From the NCBI GenBank assembly GCA_016285145.1, contig JAEEQE010000034.1, positions 1 to 34,315 of the forward strand: a stretch of DNA of 34,315 nucleotides, in the 5' to 3' direction. Positions 1 to 7,189 of the stretch are shown here, in pieces. This DNA is from Bacteroidales bacterium. Lineage in GTDB: Bacteria > Bacteroidota > Bacteroidia > Bacteroidales > WCHB1-69. Made by a program: the position numbers and the translations under genes. The notes under the pieces are model-generated. The model was given only the letters and a program-made list of their open reading frames with translations. It searched no databases and was not told the DNA's origin. How positions within the stretch are numbered: position 1 is the first letter of the stretch; each line of letters begins with the position of its first letter.

Positions 1-72
1 TTCCATCACACAGAAAGGATTGACGTTGACGCATTCAAAAAGTTCTATGCGGATTATAAGAACTCGCAATAG
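1..72 (+). CDS. 3' end of an unidentified gene (partial)
   Basis: Frame 1 is open from the first base to a TAG at 70-72 and gives a hydrophilic C-terminal tail of 23 residues ending in FKKFYADYKNSQ. The start and nearly all of the protein lie outside the window, so I cannot name it. It runs convergently with cas2, whose stop lies 103 bases away. The tail does not resemble anything that would identify it as Cas9. It could be a chance open end, but the codons look ordinary and the frame closes cleanly. Confidence 0.45.
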   Translation, partial: FHHTERIDVDAFKKFYADYKNSQ

Positions 73-106
73 TAACCACCAGACCCCATCTGTTTTAAAA
101 TAATCG

Positions 107-114
107 TATTTTTG
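107..114 (+). promoter_or_regulatory. Orphan -7 promoter box between convergent genes
   Basis: TATTTTTG is a perfect match to the Bacteroidetes -7 box TAnnTTTG. It points rightward, into the end of cas2 on the opposite strand. No coding gene on the plus strand follows it, so a transcript would be non-coding or antisense to cas2. No convincing -33 TTG is seen about 20 bases upstream, so this may be chance. Confidence 0.3.
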
Positions 115-175
115 CACTATAAAAACTGGAAGATCGTATCGCTTTGTAAATCAAATAGATTGGTGCTGTTTTTCG

Positions 176-493
176 TTAAAAAAATTCAATTTGATCGGGT
201 GCTTTCAGTAATTCTTCAGCATTTTTTCTTTTCCTATAGCCCAGCTGGTGGAAGGCATATTCGCCTTGCTTGTCACCAACAAGCAATATGCTGATTTGAC
301 TTCGTCGAACCACCCATTCCATAACCCGTTTTTTGTGTTTAATGGCATTGCGTATGGTGCTCGAATGTCGGACATATAGGTTCTTGTGCATTTTCACAAA
401 CCCATCCTTCCCCAATCTGGTGCAGAATGTCTTTTTGTCTGTACGCCCTGTTTTTGTGTGTTCAGGGAAATCCATTATTACATATATCCACAT
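176..493 (-). CDS. cas2: CRISPR-associated protein Cas2 (type II-like)
   Basis: This 105-residue protein has the Cas2 ferredoxin-like pattern. It opens with a beta strand MWIYVIMDFPEHTK carrying the conserved Asp at residue 8, followed by a basic helix, then KDGFVKMHKNLYVRH, which matches the type II Cas2 region around residue 30-43. Cas2 forms the dimer that bridges two Cas1 dimers in the complex that inserts new spacers into CRISPR arrays. The ATG at 493 lies 6 bases after the cas1 stop, so the two are one transcript. Length is normal for the family (about 100 residues). Nothing appears disrupted. No CRISPR repeats follow the gene inside the window. Confidence 0.9.
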   Translation of the reverse strand: MWIYVIMDFPEHTKTGRTDKKTFCTRLGKDGFVKMHKNLYVRHSSTIRNAIKHKKRVMEWVVRRSQISILLVGDKQGEYAFHQLGYRKRKNAEELLKAPDQIEFF

Positions 494-499
494 GATGAG

Positions 500-1360
500 C
501 TATTTTAAAGTCGGATAATACATCACGTTGCCTTCTTTCTCAAATATGCGCACTAAAGAATGCGCAGTGTCAGATATTTGATCTTGAGACAACTCCTGGT
601 AGAACGTTTCTAGGATTTCCCTTTTCACACTCAAATCAATGTCCATAATTCCACGACGGTATAGCCCCAAAACCTTCTCGTCTATAAACGGCCTGTAAGG
701 CTCCATCAAGTCGTCCGCCAAAGGGAAAGCATCGTAATAGTTGCGATGAAATACTCCTACCATGGGCAACAAGCCCGCATCCATAATGGCACGTGCTACA
801 AAAGACCTTAATATTGCGTAACCATAGTTGAGCAGATTGTTCGGCGGGATTCCAATTCTGTCTCGTATGAATTGCCTCCCGAATAATAGTTGCCAATATG
901 CCTTGGCTGCAACCCCCTCCCTGTTTGAACTGTCGCCACTTTTCACCTGCGTGTGGTATCGATGCAAAGGATCTATGCCATAACCCAGTTTTTCCAAGAG
1001 TGCCGATTGATTCCGGATCTTATACTCCACAATTTGCTTCCATATCTGTTTGCACATAGGTCTCCCTGCTTCCAATTGCGCGCGCGTGTGCTTGGCTTGC
1101 ATACAGTGGGATTCCAAATCCATTAGCATAGAGGTGGGCATGTGTGTTTCATTGCAGAATACCACCGCAACGTTTTGCTCGGACAAACGGTTGAGCAAAG
1201 GCACGGTCAAATGCGCTGAATGATGGTCGATGATGAGGGTCCCCAAGTCCTCGATGGATCTTTGGAAGGATGTCCCCCGATCGGGAAAAGATATTTGCAA
1301 CTGGCTGTTCTTGACAGATAAGTCTGCTGCAGAAGTGATGTAGATGGTTTGCTTAGGCAT
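500..1360 (-). CDS. cas1: CRISPR-associated integrase Cas1 (type II-like)
   Basis: This 286-residue protein is a type II Cas1, the metal-dependent integrase of spacer acquisition. The three metal ligands are present in their family contexts: Glu148 in NREGVAAKAYW, His205 in VGVFHRNYYDAF and Glu220 in LADDLMEPYRP. The N-terminal beta domain carries the LIIDHHSAHLT and NVAVVFCNETHMPT segments typical of the type II-C/II-A branch. In type II loci cas1 normally follows cas9 on the same strand. Here the region upstream is a 216-base gap and then the divergent DPP5 gene, so cas1 is the first gene of its transcript and no effector is visible. The enzyme looks intact, which suggests selection for function, perhaps with an array or Cas9 elsewhere. 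Confidence 0.92.
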   Translation of the reverse strand: MPKQTIYITSAADLSVKNSQLQISFPDRGTSFQRSIEDLGTLIIDHHSAHLTVPLLNRLSEQNVAVVFCNETHMPTSMLMDLESHCMQAKHTRAQLEAGRPMCKQIWKQIVEYKIRNQSALLEKLGYGIDPLHRYHTQVKSGDSSNREGVAAKAYWQLLFGRQFIRDRIGIPPNNLLNYGYAILRSFVARAIMDAGLLPMVGVFHRNYYDAFPLADDLMEPYRPFIDEKVLGLYRRGIMDIDLSVKREILETFYQELSQDQISDTAHSLVRIFEKEGNVMYYPTLK

Positions 1361-1454
1361 ACAATCGATATTTGATAATTATTTGTATGATATACTCCTG
1401 AAATGTTCTTTTTGTTTCCTCTAAAATTTGAACTTATCTCCTAATTTATATACA

Positions 1455-1484
1455 AAAACCACGTCTATGTCCAAAACCACGTCT
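1455..1484. repeat. 12-bp direct repeat, 18-bp period
   Basis: AAAACCACGTCT occurs exactly at 1455-1466 and again at 1473-1484, in the gap between the divergent cas1 and DPP5 genes. Two copies with an 18-base period could be a tandem operator or a vestige of a longer repeat. It is too short to be called a CRISPR repeat. Confidence 0.5.
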
Positions 1485-1534
1485 TTTGGCGGGACTTTTT
1501 TGTTGTCATAAGATATATGAAACCATTTTTTCTT

Positions 1535-1542
1535 ACCTTTGC
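1535..1542 (+). promoter_or_regulatory. -7 promoter box of the DPP5 gene
   Basis: TACCTTTG fits TAnnTTTG and lies 34 bases before the ATG at 1577, preceded by a T-rich tract. The -33 element is not clear. Confidence 0.6.
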
Positions 1543-1576
1543 ACATTCCTTTCGAGAATTATAAATTTATATACTT

Positions 1577-3685
1577 ATGAAGAAAATTTTTATCGCAATT
1601 TCCTTATTGGCAATGATTTGCACCTGCTGTAAAAAACAGGAGAGCTCCGATGCGAAGATCATCGGAAAACCCGAAGTGAAAGTGGAAAACGGACGTTTCA
1701 CCCCCGAGGTGATGTGGGCCTTAGGCAAGATGGGCGAAAAGGCCGTCTCGCCTGACGGCAAGCAGATTGCCTACACGGTCACCTATTACGACATGGAACA
1801 GAACAAGGGCAATGCGGACATTTATCTGATGAACTCGGACGGCAGTCATGTGGCGCGCATCACGACCACGGAGGCCAGCGAGTTCAACTTGGTGTGGAAG
1901 GATGACAACACGCTGCTCTTCTGCCGCGACAACGACATCATCTCCATGGAGATCAAGAACGGCAAGGAGCAGGTGCTCGCCACATACGAGCGCGGCTTCG
2001 AGGGCTTCAAGCTCGCCCCTGACGGCCAATCCGTCGTTTATATCACCACCAAACCGGTGGTGCGTCCTGCACACCTTGACAAGCTCTATGCGGGCCTTGA
2101 CAAGACTACCGGTCGCATCAACGAAGACTTGATGTACCGCCATTGGGACAACTGGGTGGACGAATACCCGCAAATCTTCCTCGCTGAATATGACGGCAAG
2201 AAAGTGGATGTGGACAACGCCATCTGCCTTATCGACAGCACCTTCGAGTGTCCGATGCGTCCGTGGGGCGGGGTAGAGCAGTACAACTACAGCCCCGACA
2301 GCAAGACCATCGCCTACACGTGCCGCAAGAAAACCGGCTCCGACTACGCACACTCCACCAATAGCGACATCTTCCTCTATGACATCGCGAAGAAGACCAC
2401 GAAAAACGTCAGCGAGGGCATCATGGGCTACGACCAGAACCCGGTGTTCAGCCACGACGGCAAGTACCTCGCCTGGGAAAGCATGGAGCGCGACGGCTAC
2501 GAGAGCGACAAACTGCGCCTCATGGTGCTGGACCTCGCCAACGGCACACGCACCGACATGTCGGAGAACTTCGACTATAACTTCACCAACATCAGCTGGA
2601 CGGACGACGACAAGGAGATTGTGGGGGTGGTGAACTATCGCGGCATGGACGAGATTTTCGCCTGTAATTGCGCAACAAAGCAGTTCCGCCAGATCTCGCA
2701 TGGCTACCACGATGTGCACGGCTTCGAACTGGTGAACGGGAAACTCTACGCCGACCAGGTCTCCATGCAGTATCCCGCCGAAATTTTCGTCTATAACCTG
2801 ACCGACGACAAGGCCGACGGCAAGAAATTATCCTCCATCAACGATGATGTGCTCTCGCAGGTGCGCATGGGCAAGGTGGAGGAGCATTGGATTAAAACCG
2901 TGGACGGCAAGGAGATGCTCACGTGGCTCATCTATCCGTATGATTACGACAGCACGAAGATCTATCCTGCCTTGCTCTATTGTGAGGGCGGGCCGCAATC
3001 GATGGTGAGCCAGTTCTGGAGCACCCGCTGGAACTTCATGGTGATGAGCGGGGGCGGTTATTTCATCATCGCACCCAACCGCCGCGGTACGATCGGCTTC
3101 GGTACGGAGTGGTGCGAGGAAATCAGCGGCGACTACGGCGGCCTCTGTATGCAGGACTATATGGCTGCCGCCGACTATTTCACGGACAACGTGAAACAGA
3201 TTGACAAAGAACGTCTTGGCGCGTGCGGGGCCAGCTTCGGCGGCTACAGCGTCTATTGGCTCGCAGGCCATAACCACGATGTGAAAGGCTATAATGAAGG
3301 CCGTCGTTTCAAGGCGTTGCTGGCCCATAACGGCATGTTCAATTTCGAGCAGCAGTATTTGGAGACCGAAGAACTCTGGTTCGACAATTGGGACATCGGC
3401 GGTCCGTACTGGGATTGGAACAACCCGCAGATCAAGAAGAGCTACGCTTGTTCCCCGCACCTGTTTGTGGACAAGTGGAACACGCCCATCTGCGTCATCC
3501 ACAGCGAGTTCGACTTCCGCATTGTGGCCTCTGAGGGCATGGCCGCCTACAACGCCGCCAAGATGCGCGGTCTGGAGGCCCGCTACCTCTACTTCCCCGA
3601 CGAGACCCACTGGGTGCTGAAACCGCAGAACAGCCTGCTCTGGCACCGCAACTTCCTCGACTGGTTCGACGCACATCTGAAGTAG
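1577..3685 (+). CDS. dpp5: S9 family dipeptidyl-peptidase, DPP5-like
   Basis: This 702-residue secreted serine peptidase has the architecture of Porphyromonas DPP5: a signal sequence, a seven-bladed beta-propeller (about 45-430) and an alpha/beta-hydrolase domain (about 440-702). The catalytic triad is visible as Ser553 in GASFGGYS, Asp646 in HSEFDFRI and His678 in DETHWVL. Stretches such as MERDGYES and GGPQSMVSQFWS match, as I recall it, the Porphyromonas gingivalis enzyme closely. DPP5 removes dipeptides with a hydrophobic residue at the second position, feeding an asaccharolytic amino-acid diet. The N-terminus has three cysteines at 15, 17 and 18 followed by Lys-Lys, so it may be lipid-anchored in the periplasm; the lipobox is not ideal. 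It is a single-gene unit with its own promoter. Confidence 0.88.
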   Translation: MKKIFIAISLLAMICTCCKKQESSDAKIIGKPEVKVENGRFTPEVMWALGKMGEKAVSPDGKQIAYTVTYYDMEQNKGNADIYLMNSDGSHVARITTTEASEFNLVWKDDNTLLFCRDNDIISMEIKNGKEQVLATYERGFEGFKLAPDGQSVVYITTKPVVRPAHLDKLYAGLDKTTGRINEDLMYRHWDNWVDEYPQIFLAEYDGKKVDVDNAICLIDSTFECPMRPWGGVEQYNYSPDSKTIAYTCRKKTGSDYAHSTNSDIFLYDIAKKTTKNVSEGIMGYDQNPVFSHDGKYLAWESMERDGYESDKLRLMVLDLANGTRTDMSENFDYNFTNISWTDDDKEIVGVVNYRGMDEIFACNCATKQFRQISHGYHDVHGFELVNGKLYADQVSMQYPAEIFVYNLTDDKADGKKLSSINDDVLSQVRMGKVEEHWIKTVDGKEMLTWLIYPYDYDSTKIYPALLYCEGGPQSMVSQFWSTRWNFMVMSGGGYFIIAPNRRGTIGFGTEWCEEISGDYGGLCMQDYMAAADYFTDNVKQIDKERLGACGASFGGYSVYWLAGHNHDVKGYNEGRRFKALLAHNGMFNFEQQYLETEELWFDNWDIGGPYWDWNNPQIKKSYACSPHLFVDKWNTPICVIHSEFDFRIVASEGMAAYNAAKMRGLEARYLYFPDETHWVLKPQNSLLWHRNFLDWFDAHLK

Positions 3686-3829
3686 GTGTATTAGTGCTTT
3701 TGTGTAGTTGGTAAAATGTATTGGGTGTTCGGTGCCCTTGTTAACCGCGCCAACTTTGCCCACAATGCAAGTAATTGGCATGCAGATGGTGTTTTTCTAA
3801 ATCCCGATGACCAGATTCCGAAAAAAATG

Positions 3830-3837
3830 TACTTTTG
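3830..3837 (+). promoter_or_regulatory. -7 promoter box of the glycine-rich FISUMP gene
   Basis: TACTTTTG fits TAnnTTTG and lies 35 bases before the ATG at 3873, the spacing seen at other genes here. Confidence 0.6.
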
Positions 3838-3872
3838 CTACCTGAAAATTGGAATTGATAAAAAATAACAAT

Positions 3873-6458
3873 ATGACAAAAAAGCATTTATTTCTGAATA
3901 GACTGGCAACTTTTGCGTGCCTTTTCCTGTTTGCGGGCATGTCGTCCGCACAGACCACCACGAGCTTTCTGGTGACCAAAGACTCCACTTGGACGATACC
4001 GACGACATTGGATGACGGCATCACGCCGATGACAGTCACTTCTGTGACCTTCGAGGCTATCGGTGGCGGCGGTGCCGGCGGCTACATGACCATGGGTGTT
4101 TCCCGTCGTGGTGCTGGTGGCGGCGGCGGCGGCGCCTACGCCACTGTCACCGTGGCGAATCCTACCGGCTCTTTCCAGATCATTCCCGGAGCAGGCGGCA
4201 CCAATCCTCTTGACGGTCCCACCATTTCAGGCACTGCCTCCATCGTAAAGCAAGGCAGTACGAATATTTTGGTTGCCGCAGGTGGTACATCTTCCCCATT
4301 CACAAATCGTGAGGGAGGAACAGGAGCCCTTGGCGGCCAGGCTTCCGCTTGTACCCCCACGGCTGGCGCACATAGCGGTGGTAACGGCGCTGATCCATAC
4401 GGCACTTTGGTGGGCTGGCTGTACACCTACAGCGGTGGTGGCGGTGGCGCGGCCAACACCGGAGGGGATGGGAACTATGCCCGTTCTACTAATGAAGTGA
4501 TTGGTGGTACACCCGGCACGGGCACCATGCCTGCGGGCAAAGGTGGCAACGGCATACAAAGCGAATCAGCAGATGGCCATGCTGGCGAAAATTATGGCGC
4601 TGGCGGTTCCGGTGCAACAGCCTATCTCATGGGAATCGGTAAGGCCGGGGGCGCCGGCGCCCCCGGCGTGGTGCGCGTCACCTACACCTATATCGGCGAA
4701 AGTGTCTCGATGAACGATGCCGAAACCTCCATCTGTTCCGGTGCCACGTATGATGTGGCCCTTGACATCACCCCTGAAGGATTCACCCTTAACCAGCTTA
4801 CCAGCACCAAATTCAGGATTATAATGACAGATGTGAGTGGACTCAGCATCAGTTCCAACGACCCCACCTATAATAACCTTGACCGCAAATGGCACCTCAT
4901 CGGCTCCGTGACCAACACCACGAGCAACACCCTCTCCTTCAACCTCAACGTCACCGTTTCCACACCGAATAGTATGGCCAACGCTACTGCCACGGTCACG
5001 GTCAATGTCTATAGCCAACTCAACGGCGGTGTCATCGCTGAAAATCAATTGGTTTGTCCGGGCCAGACCATCCAACCCCTCACAAACGTTACAGATGCCA
5101 CTGGCGGATTCGGTAGCGGTAGTTATCAATGGTGGCAACGGGTGATTCTCGATGAAAATGGCAATTCGGGAAGTGGAGATTGGGAACAAATTTCAGGTGC
5201 CAATGGTTCTACCTATACTCCAATGTTGGGTGGACTGCGGTATTTTAAAAGAGAATATAAGGATAACGTGTGTGGAAGCATTTATGCCACTGACGGTGCC
5301 GGCTCTCAATATTTGAATGTCACAACAGTGGATCCCTATACATTTGAGGGCAGCTGGTCGGCCAACGATACCATTAGCTCAACGGTTTCTTCCTACACTA
5401 AAACGTTAGATTGGGGTGTGACCACCCCTGCCTATATGGCTTCTTATGGCCAGTATTGGCAAAAATCAACGGACAAAGGAGCCTCTTGGACGAATTTAGC
5501 TCCTGGATTTGTCAGCGGTTATTCTCCCTATTCGTTGACACTCACTTCCTCTGATCTTACCGCCGGAACCGATCTCTGGTATCGCGCAGCAGTGAAGTAT
5601 AATGACTGCGACTCCATCCCCAGCAATGAAATCTACAAAATCCACGTGAGAGAAGTCGCAGACTACACCAACCAGTTCCCCGATGTGAATATCACGCTGT
5701 GGTACGGTGCATGCGATACGAGCACCGCCGCCCTGCCCACCCCCACGCTTACCCCCGCTCCGGTCTCCATCGTCCGTGTTGACGGTCTTGACAGAGTCCC
5801 CGCCGGCGAACACAATATTCTCTGGAAGGTGAACGTCGGCAGCTCCGATTCCACGTTCACCCAAAAAGTGACGGTGACCTATCCCGCTTGCGGCACGACA
5901 GTCACCGATGCTGACGGCAGGGAGTATCAGACCGTACGCGTCGGCTGCGACTGCTGGATTGCCGAGAACCTCAAGACCAGTGCTGACGGCGCCGCCTACT
6001 ACATGGAAGACAACGCCAACGAAGCCTTCGGAAAACTCTACGACTGGAATGCCGCCGTGGGCAGCAACAACATCGAAAAAACCTGCAAGACAGGCACATA
6101 CATCCAAGGTGTTTGTCCCGACGGCTGGGCCCTCCCTACCGCTGCGAAGTTCAACAACATGCTGGCCGAAGTTGTCGATATGGAAGCACTCAAGTCTGAT
6201 GACGAGAGCACTTGGCTGCCCGGCAAGGCCGGCACCAACACCTCCGGTTTCGGTGCCAAGGGCGCTGGTTTCTATGAATCCATGCGGTACCAGAGTCAAC
6301 TCGGTTACACCTACTTTTGGACTTGCGAGCTCAACCCGAGCGAATCCCTCCTGGCCAGAACTGTGGAACTCCGCTGCGGTTGCGGCGAGTTCACCGTCTT
6401 CGACAAGATCAAGGATTGCAAATTCAGTGTGCGCTGCGTGAAAGTCGAAACCAATTAA
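3873..6458 (+). CDS. Secreted glycine-rich protein with C-terminal FISUMP domain
   Basis: Read from the ATG at 3873 the product has 861 residues. An in-frame TTG at 3849 would add eight polar residues before the signal peptide and is less likely. A signal peptide ends near residue 26 (GMSSAQ). Residues about 55-260 are a glycine/alanine/serine-rich domain of the sort found in cell-surface adhesin-like proteins. Next come immunoglobulin/PKD-like beta repeats to about 665. The last 190 residues are a Fibrobacter succinogenes major paralogous domain, with the hallmarks VTDADGREYQTVRVG, CWIAENLKT, CPDGWALPT and a final KFSVRCVKV. Function of FISUMP is unknown. No separate type IX sorting domain follows it. 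It is followed 3 bases later by the TonB-C protein, so they share a transcript. Probably exported; role unknown. Confidence 0.8.
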   Translation: MTKKHLFLNRLATFACLFLFAGMSSAQTTTSFLVTKDSTWTIPTTLDDGITPMTVTSVTFEAIGGGGAGGYMTMGVSRRGAGGGGGGAYATVTVANPTGSFQIIPGAGGTNPLDGPTISGTASIVKQGSTNILVAAGGTSSPFTNREGGTGALGGQASACTPTAGAHSGGNGADPYGTLVGWLYTYSGGGGGAANTGGDGNYARSTNEVIGGTPGTGTMPAGKGGNGIQSESADGHAGENYGAGGSGATAYLMGIGKAGGAGAPGVVRVTYTYIGESVSMNDAETSICSGATYDVALDITPEGFTLNQLTSTKFRIIMTDVSGLSISSNDPTYNNLDRKWHLIGSVTNTTSNTLSFNLNVTVSTPNSMANATATVTVNVYSQLNGGVIAENQLVCPGQTIQPLTNVTDATGGFGSGSYQWWQRVILDENGNSGSGDWEQISGANGSTYTPMLGGLRYFKREYKDNVCGSIYATDGAGSQYLNVTTVDPYTFEGSWSANDTISSTVSSYTKTLDWGVTTPAYMASYGQYWQKSTDKGASWTNLAPGFVSGYSPYSLTLTSSDLTAGTDLWYRAAVKYNDCDSIPSNEIYKIHVREVADYTNQFPDVNITLWYGACDTSTAALPTPTLTPAPVSIVRVDGLDRVPAGEHNILWKVNVGSSDSTFTQKVTVTYPACGTTVTDADGREYQTVRVGCDCWIAENLKTSADGAAYYMEDNANEAFGKLYDWNAAVGSNNIEKTCKTGTYIQGVCPDGWALPTAAKFNNMLAEVVDMEALKSDDESTWLPGKAGTNTSGFGAKGAGFYESMRYQSQLGYTYFWTCELNPSESLLARTVELRCGCGEFTVFDKIKDCKFSVRCVKVETN
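4644..4667. repeat. 24-bp perfect GC-only palindrome inside the glycine-rich coding region
   Basis: Bases 4644-4667 form a perfect palindrome centred between 4655 and 4656 and made only of G and C. In the gene it encodes glycine/alanine/proline codons. It could fold as a strong cruciform or RNA hairpin in the middle of the reading frame. Confidence 0.7.
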
Positions 6459-6461
6459 GAA

Positions 6462-6911
6462 ATGTCAATGGAAGAGAAAGATAAGAAGAAAAAAAAGCAT
6501 TTTCTGGAAAAGCCCCAGTATCCTGGCGGGCAGAAAGCCCTGCGCGACTTTGTGAACGCGCATTTGCAATACCCGGAAGACGCTATGCAGCAGCGTATTG
6601 AAGGCGTGGTGACTGTGGCTTACATGGTCAGCGACGATGGCGAGATTGTGAACCCCACCATCGTCAAGGGACTGTGCCCGTCGTGCAACGCGGAGGCCAT
6701 CCGCATTGTGAACCTGCTGAAATACGGGAAGGCCTTCAACCGAGGCGTGCGACTGAAGGTGAACAACAAAATCAACATCCATTTCAAGCTCGCCCCGGCC
6801 CCCACACAGTCCACCATTTCCTACACCGTACAGCCGGCCAAGCCCAAAGGCAACGCTCCGAGATCCCAACCCTCCTCGTCCGGCTATCAATACAGTATCG
6901 ACATATCATAA
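6462..6911 (+). CDS. TonB C-terminal-domain protein without a membrane anchor
   Basis: This 149-residue protein contains a TonB carboxy-terminal domain at about 18-112: KPQYPGGQKALRDFVNAHL, then YPEDAMQQRIEGVVTV and VSDDGEIVNPTIVKG. In Bacteroidota this domain normally sits behind an N-terminal transmembrane helix or in a periplasmic protein. Here the N-terminus is only a short lysine-rich stretch and there is no membrane segment or signal peptide. A Pro/Ser/Gln-rich tail ends the protein. The ATG at 6462 (with a second at 6468) lies 3 bases after the FISUMP gene stop. Either it acts in the cytoplasm, or it is a degenerate or regulatory relative of TonB. Confidence 0.75.
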   Translation: MSMEEKDKKKKKHFLEKPQYPGGQKALRDFVNAHLQYPEDAMQQRIEGVVTVAYMVSDDGEIVNPTIVKGLCPSCNAEAIRIVNLLKYGKAFNRGVRLKVNNKINIHFKLAPAPTQSTISYTVQPAKPKGNAPRSQPSSSGYQYSIDIS

Positions 6912-6992
6912 GGGACTGATACAGCTACAGACCTGCAGGGCAGGGGAGTGAAACAGGGGGCAGTGGTCAGTATGTTTTTCATAGATAAAAAT

Positions 6993-7023
6993 AAAAAGCA
7001 CTCACAAATGTGAGTGCTTTTTT
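6993..7023. terminator. Bidirectional intrinsic terminator
   Basis: A 13-bp perfect stem with arms 6993-7005 and 7010-7022 and a 4-base AAAT loop has A residues on one side and T residues on the other. It can stop both the rightward FISUMP/TonB-C transcript and the leftward tRNA-Val transcript. Confidence 0.88.
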
Positions 7024-7028
7024 CTATG

Positions 7029-7103
7029 TGGGAACTACTAGATTCGAACTAGTGACCCTCTGCTTGTAAGGCAGATGCTCTAAACCAACTGAGCTAAGCT
7101 CCC
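7029..7103 (-). tRNA. tRNA-Val (anticodon UAC)
   Basis: The reverse strand folds as a complete cloverleaf. The acceptor GGGAGCT pairs with AGTTCCC (one G-U), the D stem is GCTC/GAGC, the anticodon stem TCTGC/GCAGA holds loop CTTACAA, and the T stem ACTAG/CTAGT encloses TTCGAAT. Bases 34-36 are TAC, so it reads valine codons. The discriminator is A at 7029; CCA is not encoded. It has its own promoter box at 7121-7128 and is followed by the terminator at 6993-7023. Confidence 0.96.
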
Positions 7104-7120
7104 CTGCCATTAAGGCGCTG

Positions 7121-7128
7121 CAAAGATA
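7121..7128 (-). promoter_or_regulatory. -7 promoter box of tRNA-Val
   Basis: On the minus strand this reads TATCTTTG (TAnnTTTG), 17 bases before the first tRNA base. The tRNA is therefore transcribed independently of the operon upstream. Confidence 0.6.
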
Positions 7129-7189
7129 GAATTTTTTTCAAAACCCCAATCTTTACAGTTGATATTTTTTCTTATTGATTATTAACATA

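Noticed and set aside
73-175. Possible CRISPR array next to cas2
   Set aside because: No direct repeats of 20-50 bases occur here or in 1361-1576; only a short inverted repeat and a 12-bp tandem word exist.
1721-2719. Long open frame of over 300 codons on the minus strand opposite the DPP5 gene (and a similar one at 2828-3781)
   Set aside because: Composition is an Ala/Val/His-rich mirror of a GC-rich coding strand; the plus strand protein is a clear family match.
3716-3868. 50-codon open frame before the FISUMP gene
   Set aside because: It contains the -7 promoter box of the downstream gene and overlaps its leader; no family resemblance.
3849-3872. TTG start extending the glycine-rich FISUMP protein
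   Set aside because: It would put polar residues before a normal signal peptide that begins at ATG 3873.
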